Notes: a model not told the origin generated them from the letters alone. A stretch of 39,288 nucleotides of DNA from Dialister sp. (GCA_022722495.1 JAIJLI010000004.1:1-39288); one strand, 5' to 3'. Shown: positions 7,662 to 16,616, counted from the stretch's first letter. Made by a program: numbers and translations.

Positions 7662-8071
7662 CTACAATTTAAATGGAGAATCAAAGTCCTTCAACACATC
7701 ATGCTTCGTATCCTTTTCCGAAAGATTAGCATATTCCGTAGGAATGCGCCAATCAATCCCAAGAGATTCATCCAAGATAGAGATACCACCATCAGCCTCT
7801 GGGTGATAGAAGTTATCACTCTACCCTTCACGCATCTCACCAGCTTACTCTGAGTAAACGGAGGTCTCTGGAAATGCGAGCCACGCATTACGCCATAAGA
7901 ACTCATGCTCTCATTGTCCTGGCAGAACTCCACCTTATAGCCAACCAATGGCTCAACCTTCTCTTTAAACTCACGCTCGCTGAAGCTCTCAAAGAAGTAA
8001 CCACGAGCATCTCTAAACAGGCGAGGCTCAATGATGAGTACGCCATCTATATTTGTCTTTATTACGTTCAT
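7662..8071 (-). pseudogene. rfbC: rfbC copy B with a 160-bp internal deletion
   Basis: The first 84 residues match copy A (2135-2704) with four differences, including Leu to Ser in the GLHF catalytic segment. After VRCVKGR the sequence jumps. Bases equivalent to 2291-2450 of copy A are missing, with the junction at 7817/7818 and a two-base AC microhomology. A loss of 160 bases shifts the frame, so the DGGISI...DFDSPF tail survives only in another frame and ends at 7662. The missing part holds VLDVAVDIRKG through FQYKC, which is essential to the cupin fold. The enzyme must be dead. Copies A and B are direct repeats flanking the helicase/nuclease unit. Confidence 0.92.
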
Positions 8072-8096
8072 TGAATTCTTTATTAGATTTTGTAAC

Positions 8097-9233
8097 TTAT
8101 TTGTTTTTCTTCTGTTCCAGCAACCATTTGAAGTATTCCTCATGCTGGTCAACCAAATGCTCCCAAGAATACTCATTCTTGATTTCCTCCACATTTCCAT
8201 CCGTGAAGTTTTTCTTATGTTGTGTACAGATATACTCGATATCATTCAGCATCTCTGTCACCTTCTCTGCATTTGGATAGTACAAGGAGTTCTTCTTCAA
8301 CACGGCACGATTAAAGATGTTGTCATGAGCAAGGATAAAACATTCAGAAGCCATCGCTTCCAACAGAGAAGGATTGGTTCCACCCACACTATGGCCATGG
8401 AAATAAGCCTTAGAGAAGTGACGGATAGAATTCAATTTGTTGAAGTCATAGATACCACCTACGAATTTCACACTCTTCTCCTTGCCATACTTGGCAACCA
8501 ATTCCTTACCGTGAGGAGTATTGGTTTTACCTACCACAATCAGAGGACGCTTACCATTCTCCTTAGAATGCAAGTAGCCCTCAATGGCCATCACGATATT
8601 ATTCTCAGGTTCCAGTCTGGCTACCAGAATATAATATTCCTCTGGTTTCAAGCCATACTCCTTCAGATGTTCCACATTATAATCATCATGGATGTCGGCA
8701 CCGTATGCCAGAAACTTACTGTCCTTGCCATACTTCTCCTTATAGTAATCATGGATGCCCATGTTATCTGCAATCAGATAATGACTATGTTTTACAGCCA
8801 TTCTTTCCTCCCAGAACACAAACTTGCGCACCCATTTATTAAACTTGGTACGCTTATATTCCAGTCCATCCATATTGGTAACCACAATACTCTTGGTCAC
8901 GTTCTTCACATCAAACCAGATGAAAGCCGGAATGATACTCGTATATCCTGCCTCATAGATGATATCAAAGTTCTCACGCTTTAAGGCATCCTTTAGCGAC
9001 ATGAAGTCGTAAAAGAAAGAACCGATACTACCACCCATCCAAGTTTCTGGACTATAAATATGCTTAATCTTCACCCCTTTATATTCATCATCCTTATAAG
9101 GGTGATAAGAAGGAGAATATACCGTCACTTCATGTCCACGCTTCACCAAACCCACTGAGATATACTCAGCAAACTGCTCAAAGCCGCCATAGTTATTTGG
9201 AATACCACGGACGCTAACAAATGCTATTTTCAT
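8097..9233 (-). CDS. GT4-fold glycosyltransferase, DUF1972 (rhamnosyltransferase-like)
   Basis: This 378-residue protein starts MKIAFVSVRGIPNNYGGFEQ, the N-terminal signature of DUF1972 glycosyltransferases (RGIPxxYGGFE), several of which add rhamnose in capsule or O-antigen synthesis. Later features are VARLEPENNI (about residue 207), the nucleotide-sugar-binding region of GT-B enzymes, and HSVGGTNPSLLEAMA (about 280-295), the E-x7-E-like donor site. It is cytoplasmic or peripheral. With rfbA and rfbC at the locus, dTDP-L-rhamnose is a plausible donor (inference). It lies 33 bases downstream of the next glycosyltransferase. Confidence 0.9.
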   Translation of the reverse strand: MKIAFVSVRGIPNNYGGFEQFAEYISVGLVKRGHEVTVYSPSYHPYKDDEYKGVKIKHIYSPETWMGGSIGSFFYDFMSLKDALKRENFDIIYEAGYTSIIPAFIWFDVKNVTKSIVVTNMDGLEYKRTKFNKWVRKFVFWEERMAVKHSHYLIADNMGIHDYYKEKYGKDSKFLAYGADIHDDYNVEHLKEYGLKPEEYYILVARLEPENNIVMAIEGYLHSKENGKRPLIVVGKTNTPHGKELVAKYGKEKSVKFVGGIYDFNKLNSIRHFSKAYFHGHSVGGTNPSLLEAMASECFILAHDNIFNRAVLKKNSLYYPNAEKVTEMLNDIEYICTQHKKNFTDGNVEEIKNEYSWEHLVDQHEEYFKWLLEQKKNK

Positions 9234-9266
9234 GTATGATAACTAATATTAAAAAAATCAAATTTA

Positions 9267-10499
9267 TTATTTGAAGAATCCTTTGAAGAAACTCATCAAT
9301 CTTGGATAATACTTTGTCCTATCAAAATGTTCCTGGGCAAACTTCAGAGCATAATTACACATCTCCAAATAGTCTTTATGCGTCAAAGAGAATGCTTTGT
9401 TTACTAAATCCACCAAAGCTCCCTTATCACCACTTTCAAAAAGATATCCAGTCTTGCCATCTTCTATAATTTCAGGAATACCACCAATCTTTGCACCAAT
9501 AACAGGCACGCCAGCAGCATATCCTTCAATGATTGTCATTGGATTATTTTCATACCATTCAGATGGAACTATGATAAAATAAGCATTACTAACCAATATT
9601 TGCAACGATTCACCCGACTGATATCCCAAGAACTCGACATTGTCCATCTTGTTCTCTCTGACAAATTCCTTCAATTCTTCCTCCAAAGGACCAGCTCCTG
9701 CAATTTTCAATCTACATTGAGGTGTCTCCCTAAAAGCAAGAATCAAAGTTTTGATACCTTTCTCGTATGATAATCGACCAAAAAACAGAAAATATTTTTC
9801 TGTTTTTTCATCTTTTGTCACTTCACTGCGAATGTCATCTGTCAAGTTATAAAGAACCATATTAGGTTTATCTTTCAAAGCTGGCATATATTGCTCCAAC
9901 TTGCTTTTCGCAAATTGACTCACATACACAAAACCGTCAATATACTTGGCTGGATTCAAGAATGCATTACGAAAATACTGCTCAGCAGCCATCATGGCAC
10001 TTAGCCCATAACTTCCCTTGCAGCATTTATTGGTAACACATTTATAAAAGTGTTTCCCTTGACATTGCTCACAAACATCTCCTAGTCCATTACGAAAAGT
10101 ATAAGCGGGACATACAATTCGATATTCATGAATCGTAAATATCACAGGAATATGATGACGTTTCAGAACAGGAAGAATACTACCTGTAATCTGTCCCCAA
10201 ATTAAATGCACTTGAGCTAAGTCTGGTTTTTCTGCTTCTATCAGAGCCTCTATTTTTTTTGTAGCCTCTGCATCATAGAAGTAGTTTACAATATTCTTTA
10301 CTGGTTTCAAAATACCTCTACGGGTTTCTTTTGACTCTGGAAAGTACTGCTCGTACACAGATGGGGCATTCTCAGGCCATTTTAAGGCAAAGTTCACAAC
10401 TTCATCTCCATGCTCTTTCAATAGTTCCATGGTGCTGAAATAGACTGCCTCAGAACCACCCTTACGGTAATTATAAACGTTTATTTCAAGGATTTTCAT
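9267..10499 (-). CDS. Glycosyltransferase family 4
   Basis: This 410-residue GT-B enzyme has an N-terminal MKILEINVYNYRKGGSEAVYF, the acceptor-domain motif HEYRIVCPAY, and a Cys-rich insert of about 30 residues (CEQCQGKHFYKCVTNKCC). The C-terminal half has LFFGRLSYEKGI (about residue 240), and the donor site is SEWYENNPMTIIEGYAAGVPVIG (shown here only in part) with EI-EDGKTG following. The Cys-rich insert is common in GT4 enzymes with HEY...CP and may bind zinc. It would transfer a nucleotide-activated sugar to the lipid-linked repeat unit. The gap of 195 bases to the RelA-like gene upstream holds nothing I can assign. Confidence 0.9.
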   Translation of the reverse strand: MKILEINVYNYRKGGSEAVYFSTMELLKEHGDEVVNFALKWPENAPSVYEQYFPESKETRRGILKPVKNIVNYFYDAEATKKIEALIEAEKPDLAQVHLIWGQITGSILPVLKRHHIPVIFTIHEYRIVCPAYTFRNGLGDVCEQCQGKHFYKCVTNKCCKGSYGLSAMMAAEQYFRNAFLNPAKYIDGFVYVSQFAKSKLEQYMPALKDKPNMVLYNLTDDIRSEVTKDEKTEKYFLFFGRLSYEKGIKTLILAFRETPQCRLKIAGAGPLEEELKEFVRENKMDNVEFLGYQSGESLQILVSNAYFIIVPSEWYENNPMTIIEGYAAGVPVIGAKIGGIPEIIEDGKTGYLFESGDKGALVDLVNKAFSLTHKDYLEMCNYALKFAQEHFDRTKYYPRLMSFFKGFFK

Positions 10500-10694
10500 T
10501 TCAATAATTTTGTATTGCGCTAATTCTGTATTGGAACATAACTACTAATTTACCTTTCTCTTACTTCCGTTAAGTTGGGAAAGTATTGAGCTTCCTAGCA
10601 ATAGTATCCGAATTCAAGAAAAGCAATAACAAAAGCTCTAATAGCATACCTCTTAGTCTGGATACCATCTAAGAATATCTGAAAGTTTAACTAT

Positions 10695-11390
10695 TTAGAC
10701 CCGAACGTTTTCCCTATCCGACCTGCTATTATATTCCTCCAATGACTTAAAGATAGAATCTGCGAGCCTTGTTCCTGTAGAGATAAACTTTGCCAAAACC
10801 CTCAATTGCTCCTTACAGGCTATACTCTCCGTAGGATGAGGATAATTAATGCAATGAGCTATCTCACCCCAAATCTCCTCAAACAAGGTCCGAACCTGAA
10901 TCTCGCAACATACATGGCTATGCTCATTGTTTGGTTTTACAACATAATGAATACTTGTATAATAAGTATCACGGACATTACATTGCAAGCCCAAACTCTC
11001 AAAGAATTTCTTCGATTCAGGGTCCCAGGTATTGGCAACAGGAGGTTCAACCAATTTCCATTCTCCCTCATCTACAAACTTCATAATGGCATTATGAATT
11101 TTGACAAACTGATACTGATATAGATGAAGAACTCGAATACCTGCAAAATCTGTGATTTTCTCAAACAGGCTTTGCTCATTAATCTCATCCCCTCTCTCCA
11201 ACTTACGCAGAAGCTTATCCCTCAAATGTTCCGGATCTTTCAATCTCCATTTCAGAGAATGAATAACAGGTAGAGGTGGTTGGTTCAACGATGGCTCATG
11301 TAGGAAGAAAGAGTGTACGCTATCAAGAAACCTCTCATACATATACTTATCTTGCTCATACAACCCTATCAAAGCATCAATATCGGTCAT
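10695..11390 (-). CDS. RelA/SpoT-type nucleotide synthetase (small alarmone synthetase-like)
   Basis: This 231-residue protein consists essentially of a RelA/SpoT synthetase domain. It shows HSLKWRLKDPEHLRDKLLRK (R49, K51), ITDFAGIRVL (D81, G84, R86), YYTSIHYVV (Y144, S146, H148) and CEIQVRTLFEEIWGEIAH (E163, Q165, R167, H179). The magnesium-binding Asp and the catalytic Glu are present, so it should be active. No hydrolase, TGS or ACT domain is present. It ends a tight operon with an HNH protein and a ParA-type ATPase, spaced by 3 bases each. A capsule locus is not a place for housekeeping stringent control, so a toxic synthetase (toxSAS, CapRel-like) held in check by its partners is a reasonable inference. 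The product could be ppGpp, ppApp or pyrophosphorylated tRNA. Confidence 0.88.
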   Translation of the reverse strand: MTDIDALIGLYEQDKYMYERFLDSVHSFFLHEPSLNQPPLPVIHSLKWRLKDPEHLRDKLLRKLERGDEINEQSLFEKITDFAGIRVLHLYQYQFVKIHNAIMKFVDEGEWKLVEPPVANTWDPESKKFFESLGLQCNVRDTYYTSIHYVVKPNNEHSHVCCEIQVRTLFEEIWGEIAHCINYPHPTESIACKEQLRVLAKFISTGTRLADSIFKSLEEYNSRSDRENVRV

Positions 11391-11393
11391 ATC

Positions 11394-12509
11394 CTATTCA
11401 TCTAAAGTTGCTATACGTTCCAAAACAGCCTCAGCAAAAGCCTTATATTTATCTTTTGAAGGATAATATACGCTTTTTGCATTTGGTGCAATTGTACCCC
11501 GATCTTCCTTTGACAGAACTGGACAATCGGGCACTTTCCATATAGGAAGTTTATATTTTTGACTCATATTAGGCAAAGTGTTATGAGTATGCATCACAGC
11601 AGTACCACCGATAGGATTATGAACCATATCATGAGATAAATGCTGACGAACTTCCGGTACTATATATTGTTCAATTATACCAGGAATCTGCTGAGCATAG
11701 TTGTAATGTGCTTGCGCCAAATCCCAAGGATTAGATTGCTTTGAATATTTCTTTGCATTATATATCGTATATCCTAAAAAACGAACAAAATTGCGTGGAA
11801 ATCTCTTTCTCTTTTCTTCGGAAATCAAATTAAAAATTGTATCAAATTCTTTTTTCCATTGCTTTAAAGAATTACCAATATTTCGAATTCCATACAGAGA
11901 AAACATATCAGGGAGACAAGGCACAATAAAGCCATCTACAGTTGAAATAATAACCTTATTTAATGCACCAAGGCTTGGAGATGTATCAATCAGCACAAAA
12001 TCATAGCCATCTCTCTGAGCATACGCCTCTGCTATGGCACGAATTCTTGTTATAGTTCTGATAGACAGTGGAACTCCCTGATAAGCTTGACTCCATCGTT
12101 CGGATATAACATTTTCGTACCTGTTTATAGTCAATCTGCCAGGAATAAGACCTAAATTACCATTAAGCTCTATCGCTGGTGGTAACTCATCATCTTTCAA
12201 ATCATCTAAACCATCCTCTGTAGGCTTAAGAAGATAATGAATACTTCGTGGCTTACAATTAATCTCCTTCAGTTCTTGCTCAGACTTTTCACGCAAGGCC
12301 TTTTCATAATCATCTATAAATGAATCCTCTTCTTTCCAAATATTTTCAAGAATGTCTTCATTGATGCCACATATCGTAAGATTACATTGAGGATCCAAAT
12401 CAATAATGAGGACTTTCTTTCCCATCTCAGATAAAATCCAAGAAAGATGAAAAGCGAGCGTAGTTTTTCCTACGCCACCTTTATTATTAAACAATGATAC
12501 TATCTTCAT
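11394..12509 (-). CDS. ParA/MinD-family ATPase
   Basis: This 371-residue protein has the deviant Walker A box KGGVGKTT (10-17), VLIIDLDPQCNL (Walker A-prime Asp37 and DPQ at 39-41) and FVLIDTSPSLGALNK (Walker B, about 172-187). It is longer than typical ParA (about 250-290). Extra parts lie near residues 55-120 (acidic, KPTEDGLDDLKDDE) and in a C-terminal extension of about 90 residues ending in KDKYKAFAEAVLERI. No ParB, centromere repeats or replication gene lies nearby, so plasmid partition is unlikely. It lies between the HNH and RelA/SpoT genes with 3-base gaps. The ATPase may sense or localise a trigger for the synthetase (inference). Confidence 0.85.
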   Translation of the reverse strand: MKIVSLFNNKGGVGKTTLAFHLSWILSEMGKKVLIIDLDPQCNLTICGINEDILENIWKEEDSFIDDYEKALREKSEQELKEINCKPRSIHYLLKPTEDGLDDLKDDELPPAIELNGNLGLIPGRLTINRYENVISERWSQAYQGVPLSIRTITRIRAIAEAYAQRDGYDFVLIDTSPSLGALNKVIISTVDGFIVPCLPDMFSLYGIRNIGNSLKQWKKEFDTIFNLISEEKRKRFPRNFVRFLGYTIYNAKKYSKQSNPWDLAQAHYNYAQQIPGIIEQYIVPEVRQHLSHDMVHNPIGGTAVMHTHNTLPNMSQKYKLPIWKVPDCPVLSKEDRGTIAPNAKSVYYPSKDKYKAFAEAVLERIATLDE

Positions 12510-12512
12510 AAT

Positions 12513-12803
12513 TTATTCCTCCTCAACCGTAATAGGGCAAGTCAATTTACCATTCTGCCTACTGGCATTATTATACCACTGCAATGGACGAGCATTGCTT
12601 ATCACATCAGCACCACCCAATGAATCTGGTTTTATATGGTCTATCTCCCATCCATTATTATAACGGTCAGATCTATCCCCATACATGTCCCATTTGATAA
12701 ACGCCCCGCATTGGTCTTTGCGCCAAATGGCAGGATCTTCACCTGGAACAACTTGCCCTTTGTTCCAAATCTGTCTTCTTTCTTCAATTGTCCAATTTGC
12801 CAT
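12513..12803 (-). CDS. Small HNH endonuclease
   Basis: This 96-residue protein contains WEIDHIKPDSLGGADVISN (D55-H56, N70) followed by LQWYNNASRQNGKL (W76, N79), the His and Asn residues of an HNH beta-beta-alpha-metal nuclease. CGAFIKW near residue 32 matches the family pattern RKDxCGAxI. The protein is basically one HNH domain. Relatives of this size are found alone and near phage genes. It is the first gene of a three-gene unit, 19 bases after a pyruvyl transferase gene with no promoter I can see between, so it probably rides on the capsule transcript. Confidence 0.85.
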   Translation of the reverse strand: MANWTIEERRQIWNKGQVVPGEDPAIWRKDQCGAFIKWDMYGDRSDRYNNGWEIDHIKPDSLGGADVISNARPLQWYNNASRQNGKLTCPITVEEE

Positions 12804-12822
12804 AATTCAAATATTTAAATCA

Positions 12823-13938
12823 TTACTTTAATAGATCTTTCAACACATATATAGACTTTGCCCTCTCATTTTTCAATATTTCATGAACCTTTCCATAATC
12901 GATTAGCTCATCAATCAATGAATAATCATCGAAGTCACGAAGGATACGATTAGATAATCCCGTTAATTCCAAAATACTTTGGTTTCTAGTACCTGTAGCA
13001 TTGTTCGGCAGAATTTCAATAAACTGCTTTCCAAAGTTGATGGCAAAACAAGTTCCATGGAAAGAATCGGTGATGATACATGAAGCAATGTCAATAAGCG
13101 CAAGGAACTCTCCCAAGTCAGGACAACAGATGAACTTACCACCACGATATTTCTGATGTAAATATGGATTGACTCTCAATAATTCCATTCCAGTTTGTCT
13201 TGCTATTCGTTTTGCATAATCAGATAATTTAGGATCATTATGAATCTGATACACTAATATATAGTTCTTGTTGGCATATTTTTGAGAATCATGCTTTGAT
13301 ACTAATAAGTCCTTCCAAGTTTTGCTATCAAGAAGCAACGTTGGATCCAAAACCTGCCCTAAGCAATTATCCAATCCCCATTCTTCAAGCAAAGAAACTG
13401 CAGATTTCTCTCTAACTGCAATTTTATCATACCCACTAAGCATTTTCTTGTAAGCCTCAACAGTACTCTCATCAAACTTCGTTTTGCCAAAACTTGCACC
13501 ATAAGCTAATTTACGAGAGTCTTTACCTACAAACTGCAAAAAATAAGCACTATCATAGACACCATTCATCATTGGTCCCCATACTTGGTCACTTCCTGTT
13601 ATGAAAGCATCTGCAGATATTTTTTTCAAATCCACATGAGAAGAACATCTTGAAGTCATCTTCACGTATTTTTTTCTCATTTTATCAAAGCGAACCTGAG
13701 CAAATTTTTCAATAGGATATCTTATAGCAATGTAAGCTAACTTTTTCAAAGGATTGCCAAATCCATCCTTAGCTTTCAATTGGGTAAGAACACCATTTAA
13801 ACCGCGCTCATCGACACGCTGATAATCTATAATTTCACACTGATGGCCAAATTCTTCTATCTTCTTAACTGTAGCTATTGACTGAAGCAATGAGCCATAG
13901 TTCGAAGGACCATGACGTGTTATAACTTTAATATTCAT
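12823..13938 (-). CDS. Polysaccharide pyruvyl transferase family protein (copy 1)
   Basis: This 371-residue protein matches PF04230. It has ITRHGPSNYGSLLQS at the N-terminus, DAFITGSDQVWGP (about residues 108-120), LAYGASFG, IAVREKSAVSLL, LDPTLLLD and IASCIITDSFHGTCFAINF near the C-terminus. Family members add ketal-linked pyruvate from phosphoenolpyruvate to sugars of surface glycans, giving negative charge. Many such proteins in Bacteroidetes capsule loci are unproven, and some may be sialyl- or other transferases. Its start overlaps the preceding glycosyltransferase stop by four bases (ATGA type). Confidence 0.9.
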   Translation of the reverse strand: MNIKVITRHGPSNYGSLLQSIATVKKIEEFGHQCEIIDYQRVDERGLNGVLTQLKAKDGFGNPLKKLAYIAIRYPIEKFAQVRFDKMRKKYVKMTSRCSSHVDLKKISADAFITGSDQVWGPMMNGVYDSAYFLQFVGKDSRKLAYGASFGKTKFDESTVEAYKKMLSGYDKIAVREKSAVSLLEEWGLDNCLGQVLDPTLLLDSKTWKDLLVSKHDSQKYANKNYILVYQIHNDPKLSDYAKRIARQTGMELLRVNPYLHQKYRGGKFICCPDLGEFLALIDIASCIITDSFHGTCFAINFGKQFIEILPNNATGTRNQSILELTGLSNRILRDFDDYSLIDELIDYGKVHEILKNERAKSIYVLKDLLK

Positions 13939-14903
13939 CGTTTACTTCTCCACAACATTAATTTTGCAACAATCATAGGTGCTATCAAACCTAAGATGCC
14001 TCTTATCCGCTCACTCCTTTTCGTTGGTACGGACAAAGCAATCAATGATTCTTTTTGAGCTACACTACGACATTTTTTATATAACTCTTCATTTATATGT
14101 ATAGCATTTGAATTAACAATCCAACAATACATATCAAAATGAGTATGCCAATGGGCAAATTTCCAAGCCTTTAACACACGAGGAGTTCTTAGCACAAGGT
14201 TATCTTTGATAATATCTATAGCTTTAAGAGCCATTAAGCACTTAGCTTCTTTGAAACTAGTCATAGCACTAGCTTCATTATCACGACGATAGAAATAAAT
14301 TCTTTCAGAACTTAAAACTACCATCTTAGCTCTTTGAAAACAAGCTGTATTAAAATTAAAACCTTCACCAATATAAACGTCCTCTAAAAAGCGAAGTTTA
14401 TGCTCATTTAAAAATGAACGTTTAAACATTTTTGAATAAACACCAATAGGAACCTTATAACATAATATGTTTTCTGTAGCATCCTCAGATGAAATTATCT
14501 GGGAATAGTGGTTTGAAACCTCTTCTTTATGAAACGTCGTAAACATATCAATTGTGTAAGCCACTTCAGCACCGTTATCGACGCAGAGCTTTAATAAATG
14601 TTCTACGTAATTTGGCATAACATAGTCATCGCCATCTGCAAAACAAATATAATCACCTGTAGCGGCATCTATTCCTGTATTACGTGCAGCACTTACTCCA
14701 GCATTCTGCTTATGGATAACTTTAACACGCCCATCCTTTACGGCATATTGGTCTGCAATTTTCCCTGAGTTATCGGGAGAGCCATCATCTACTAATATGA
14801 GTTCTAGATTTTTATAGCTTTGAGTCAGAATGCTATCAATACATGTTTTTATATATTTAGCCACATTATACATTGGCACTATTAGAGATACCTTATAATT
14901 CAT
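13935..14903 (-). CDS. GT2-family glycosyltransferase
   Basis: This 322-residue GT-A enzyme starts VSLIVPMYNVAKYIKTC, has LVDDGSPDNSGKI (about residues 37-49), AGVSAARNTGIDAATG and the metal-binding CFADGDDYV (about 90-98). The C-terminal half is variable and determines acceptor use. There is no membrane segment. Both ends overlap neighbours by four bases (13935-13938 and 14900-14903), showing translational coupling. The sugar cannot be predicted. Confidence 0.92.
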   Translation of the reverse strand: MNYKVSLIVPMYNVAKYIKTCIDSILTQSYKNLELILVDDGSPDNSGKIADQYAVKDGRVKVIHKQNAGVSAARNTGIDAATGDYICFADGDDYVMPNYVEHLLKLCVDNGAEVAYTIDMFTTFHKEEVSNHYSQIISSEDATENILCYKVPIGVYSKMFKRSFLNEHKLRFLEDVYIGEGFNFNTACFQRAKMVVLSSERIYFYRRDNEASAMTSFKEAKCLMALKAIDIIKDNLVLRTPRVLKAWKFAHWHTHFDMYCWIVNSNAIHINEELYKKCRSVAQKESLIALSVPTKRSERIRGILGLIAPMIVAKLMLWRSKR

Positions 14904-15619
14904 TTTTCTAATATCTTTTTTATCAAATATTTACCAGTAATACAAACAAAATCGAAAACACATGTCATAAATGGCAGATGTTTTCTATTTATTTTAAAAC
15001 TTTCAATGTAGCGCTGGAAATTAGTAGAGCTTATTCCATCCAGACTAAAAATAGATATTGCTAAATGTATCTGTTTTATATTTGCTCCCATTTTAATGGT
15101 TTTACAAATCAAGTCTTTATCTGCTAATATCTTATATTTTTCGTCGAAGCCACCATTTTTTCTTATAATTTCTCTTTTCATAGCAAGAGATTGATGGCAG
15201 CAAAAGCCCCCCATCTTAACAGGAGATGACTGCTGAAATCTTATTTTATCATTATTAAACTCACGAAAATACGTATCTCCGTACACCACATCTGCACCAT
15301 CACTATTATCCATCAAAGCCTTGATACCTTCCTTGGTGTATTCATCATCACTACCCAGATACATCACCCATTCACCTTTCGCCATTTTCCATCCCTTGTT
15401 AAAGGCATCATAAATGCCGTGGTCGGGCTCTGAGATATAACGGAAACGAGAGTCTTTTTTCACGTATTCCTTCACTATTTCGATGGTGTTATCTATTGAC
15501 GCACCATCCACCACGATGCACTCCCAATCCTGAAAACTTTGATTAAGCACACTATCTAGAGCTCGCTTCAAAGTTTTCTCAGAATTATAAGTGGCTATTA
15601 TTATAGAAACCATATTCAT
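14900..15619 (-). CDS. GT2-family glycosyltransferase, WcaA/WbbD-like
   Basis: This 239-residue GT-A enzyme has VSIIIATYNSEKTLKRALDS, CIVVDGASIDNT, SEPDHGIYDAFNKGWKMAKG and MYLGSDDEY (metal-binding D-D). The segment ISEPDxGIYDAMNKG marks the short GT2 subgroup common in O-antigen clusters. GFCCHQSLAMKREI lies near residue 140. It starts 5 bases after the frameshifted acyltransferase gene. Its coding sequence has a run of six G yet stays in frame, a useful control for the seven-G frameshifts elsewhere. Confidence 0.92.
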   Translation of the reverse strand: MNMVSIIIATYNSEKTLKRALDSVLNQSFQDWECIVVDGASIDNTIEIVKEYVKKDSRFRYISEPDHGIYDAFNKGWKMAKGEWVMYLGSDDEYTKEGIKALMDNSDGADVVYGDTYFREFNNDKIRFQQSSPVKMGGFCCHQSLAMKREIIRKNGGFDEKYKILADKDLICKTIKMGANIKQIHLAISIFSLDGISSTNFQRYIESFKINRKHLPFMTCVFDFVCITGKYLIKKILEK

Positions 15620-15624
15620 TTAAC

Positions 15625-16613
15625 CTAATAAAAATATTTCAAAAGTTTAAATTTATTGCTTGCCCATACTATTAAGCCAGCACATGTCGATGCAAAAGCA
15701 AATACTACCAAAAACTCTATTGCTCCATATTCGTAAGGAATAAGATGCTTATCAGCAAGAACATGAAATACCGTAACTGGTACAAAATGGATAAAGTAAA
15801 TCATGATGCTCATCTTGCGCAAAAAGACATAGCTCGTATTCTTGGCATCTGATGCTATCTTGGCACATATCGTTGGCATACATATCGCAATTAGTGTATT
15901 AAGAACAAACACATATTCACTTACAAAGAATTCTGCTAAAATTGCCCCCCCGAAATTGCGACCAAAGCCGCTGTAGGCACATTTTTGCTCTTCAATTTAG
16001 GCAGCAAATAATAGGCTGCCTCTATCCAAAATAAAGAGCGCGTTGGCAGATAAAATGAATCCAAATGGAAACCATCACCGCTGCCTTGCAGATATATACA
16101 CAAGAAATCATTTATATATAGTCCCTTAACCATACTAAAGTAAAGCCAAATGAATACACATAGGGCAAACACGAAATGCTTGTTTAAGTATCGGTTTAGC
16201 AAATAGCAAATGATAGTGCCATATATCAAAGCCATGATAAACCAAGAGCCCTGCGCTGTACCTGTAGTAAAAATCTTAGGAACCAACCACAGATACCAAT
16301 CATCCGGATTATGCTTGATAAACTTTGGAAGCCAATGAGGCAGCAGCAAGATAGACCAGCAACCTAGCAATATCAGCAATCTCTTGCAGAAATGCCCCAA
16401 CTTGCCCCAATCATTATTGTTGAACTCCATCTTCTGCCAGAAAAGCATGGAAGAAACCACAAAGAAGATGGAAACGAAGACAGGGCACAACCTCCCAAAC
16501 CAATCCCTTAATGATCCTGCCGCATAATAGAACGGCCAGGTATGAATACCCACAATGCCTATGCAGCATATGAACTTGAGTAGGTCAAGATAAGGATACA
16601 ATTTCTTTTGCAT
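15625..16613 (-). pseudogene. Acyltransferase-3 family protein, frameshifted at a G7 run
   Basis: The N-terminal frame (16613-15936) gives YLDLLKFICCIGIVGIHTW, the R/H-containing first helix of acyltransferase-3 proteins, then several membrane helices, and ends at ...AISGGQF. The C-terminal frame (to 15625) continues with AILAEFFVSEYVFVLNTL and MSIMIYFIHFVPVTVFHVL. The break is exactly at seven G (15951-15945). Eight G would give AISGGAILAEFF and one unbroken protein of about 330 residues, the usual family size. All else looks intact, so this may be a switched-off phase variant or a sequencing undercall rather than a true pseudogene. It would O-acylate the glycan. Confidence 0.88.
15945..15951 (-). 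repeat. Seven-G mononucleotide tract at the frameshift
   Basis: A run of seven C on + (G on the coding strand) lies inside the acyltransferase gene. Adding one G joins the two halves in frame. It is one of only two G/C runs of seven that I found in the window, and the other breaks another acyltransferase gene. Confidence 0.85.
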
Positions 16614-16616
16614 ATT

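Noticed and set aside
7874..8074. + strand ORF that recurs opposite all three rfbC copies (also 2507-2713 and 33528-33743)
   Set aside because: The likeness of the three antisense ORFs comes only from the conserved rfbC sequence beneath them.
8031..8984. Long + strand ORF of 317 residues
   Set aside because: It is antisense to the start of rfbC copy B and to the DUF1972 glycosyltransferase, both with clear motifs. The + strand translation is hydrophobic and without any domain, as expected of a mirror frame.
10695..11390. Housekeeping ppGpp synthetase/hydrolase
   Set aside because: It is only 231 residues, has no hydrolase, TGS or ACT domain, and lies in an accessory operon.
11394..12509. 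ParA-type ATPase as plasmid partition gene, suggesting an integrated plasmid
   Set aside because: There is no ParB, replication gene, centromere-like iterons or conjugation gene nearby, and the flanking operon partners are an HNH protein and a RelA/SpoT synthetase.
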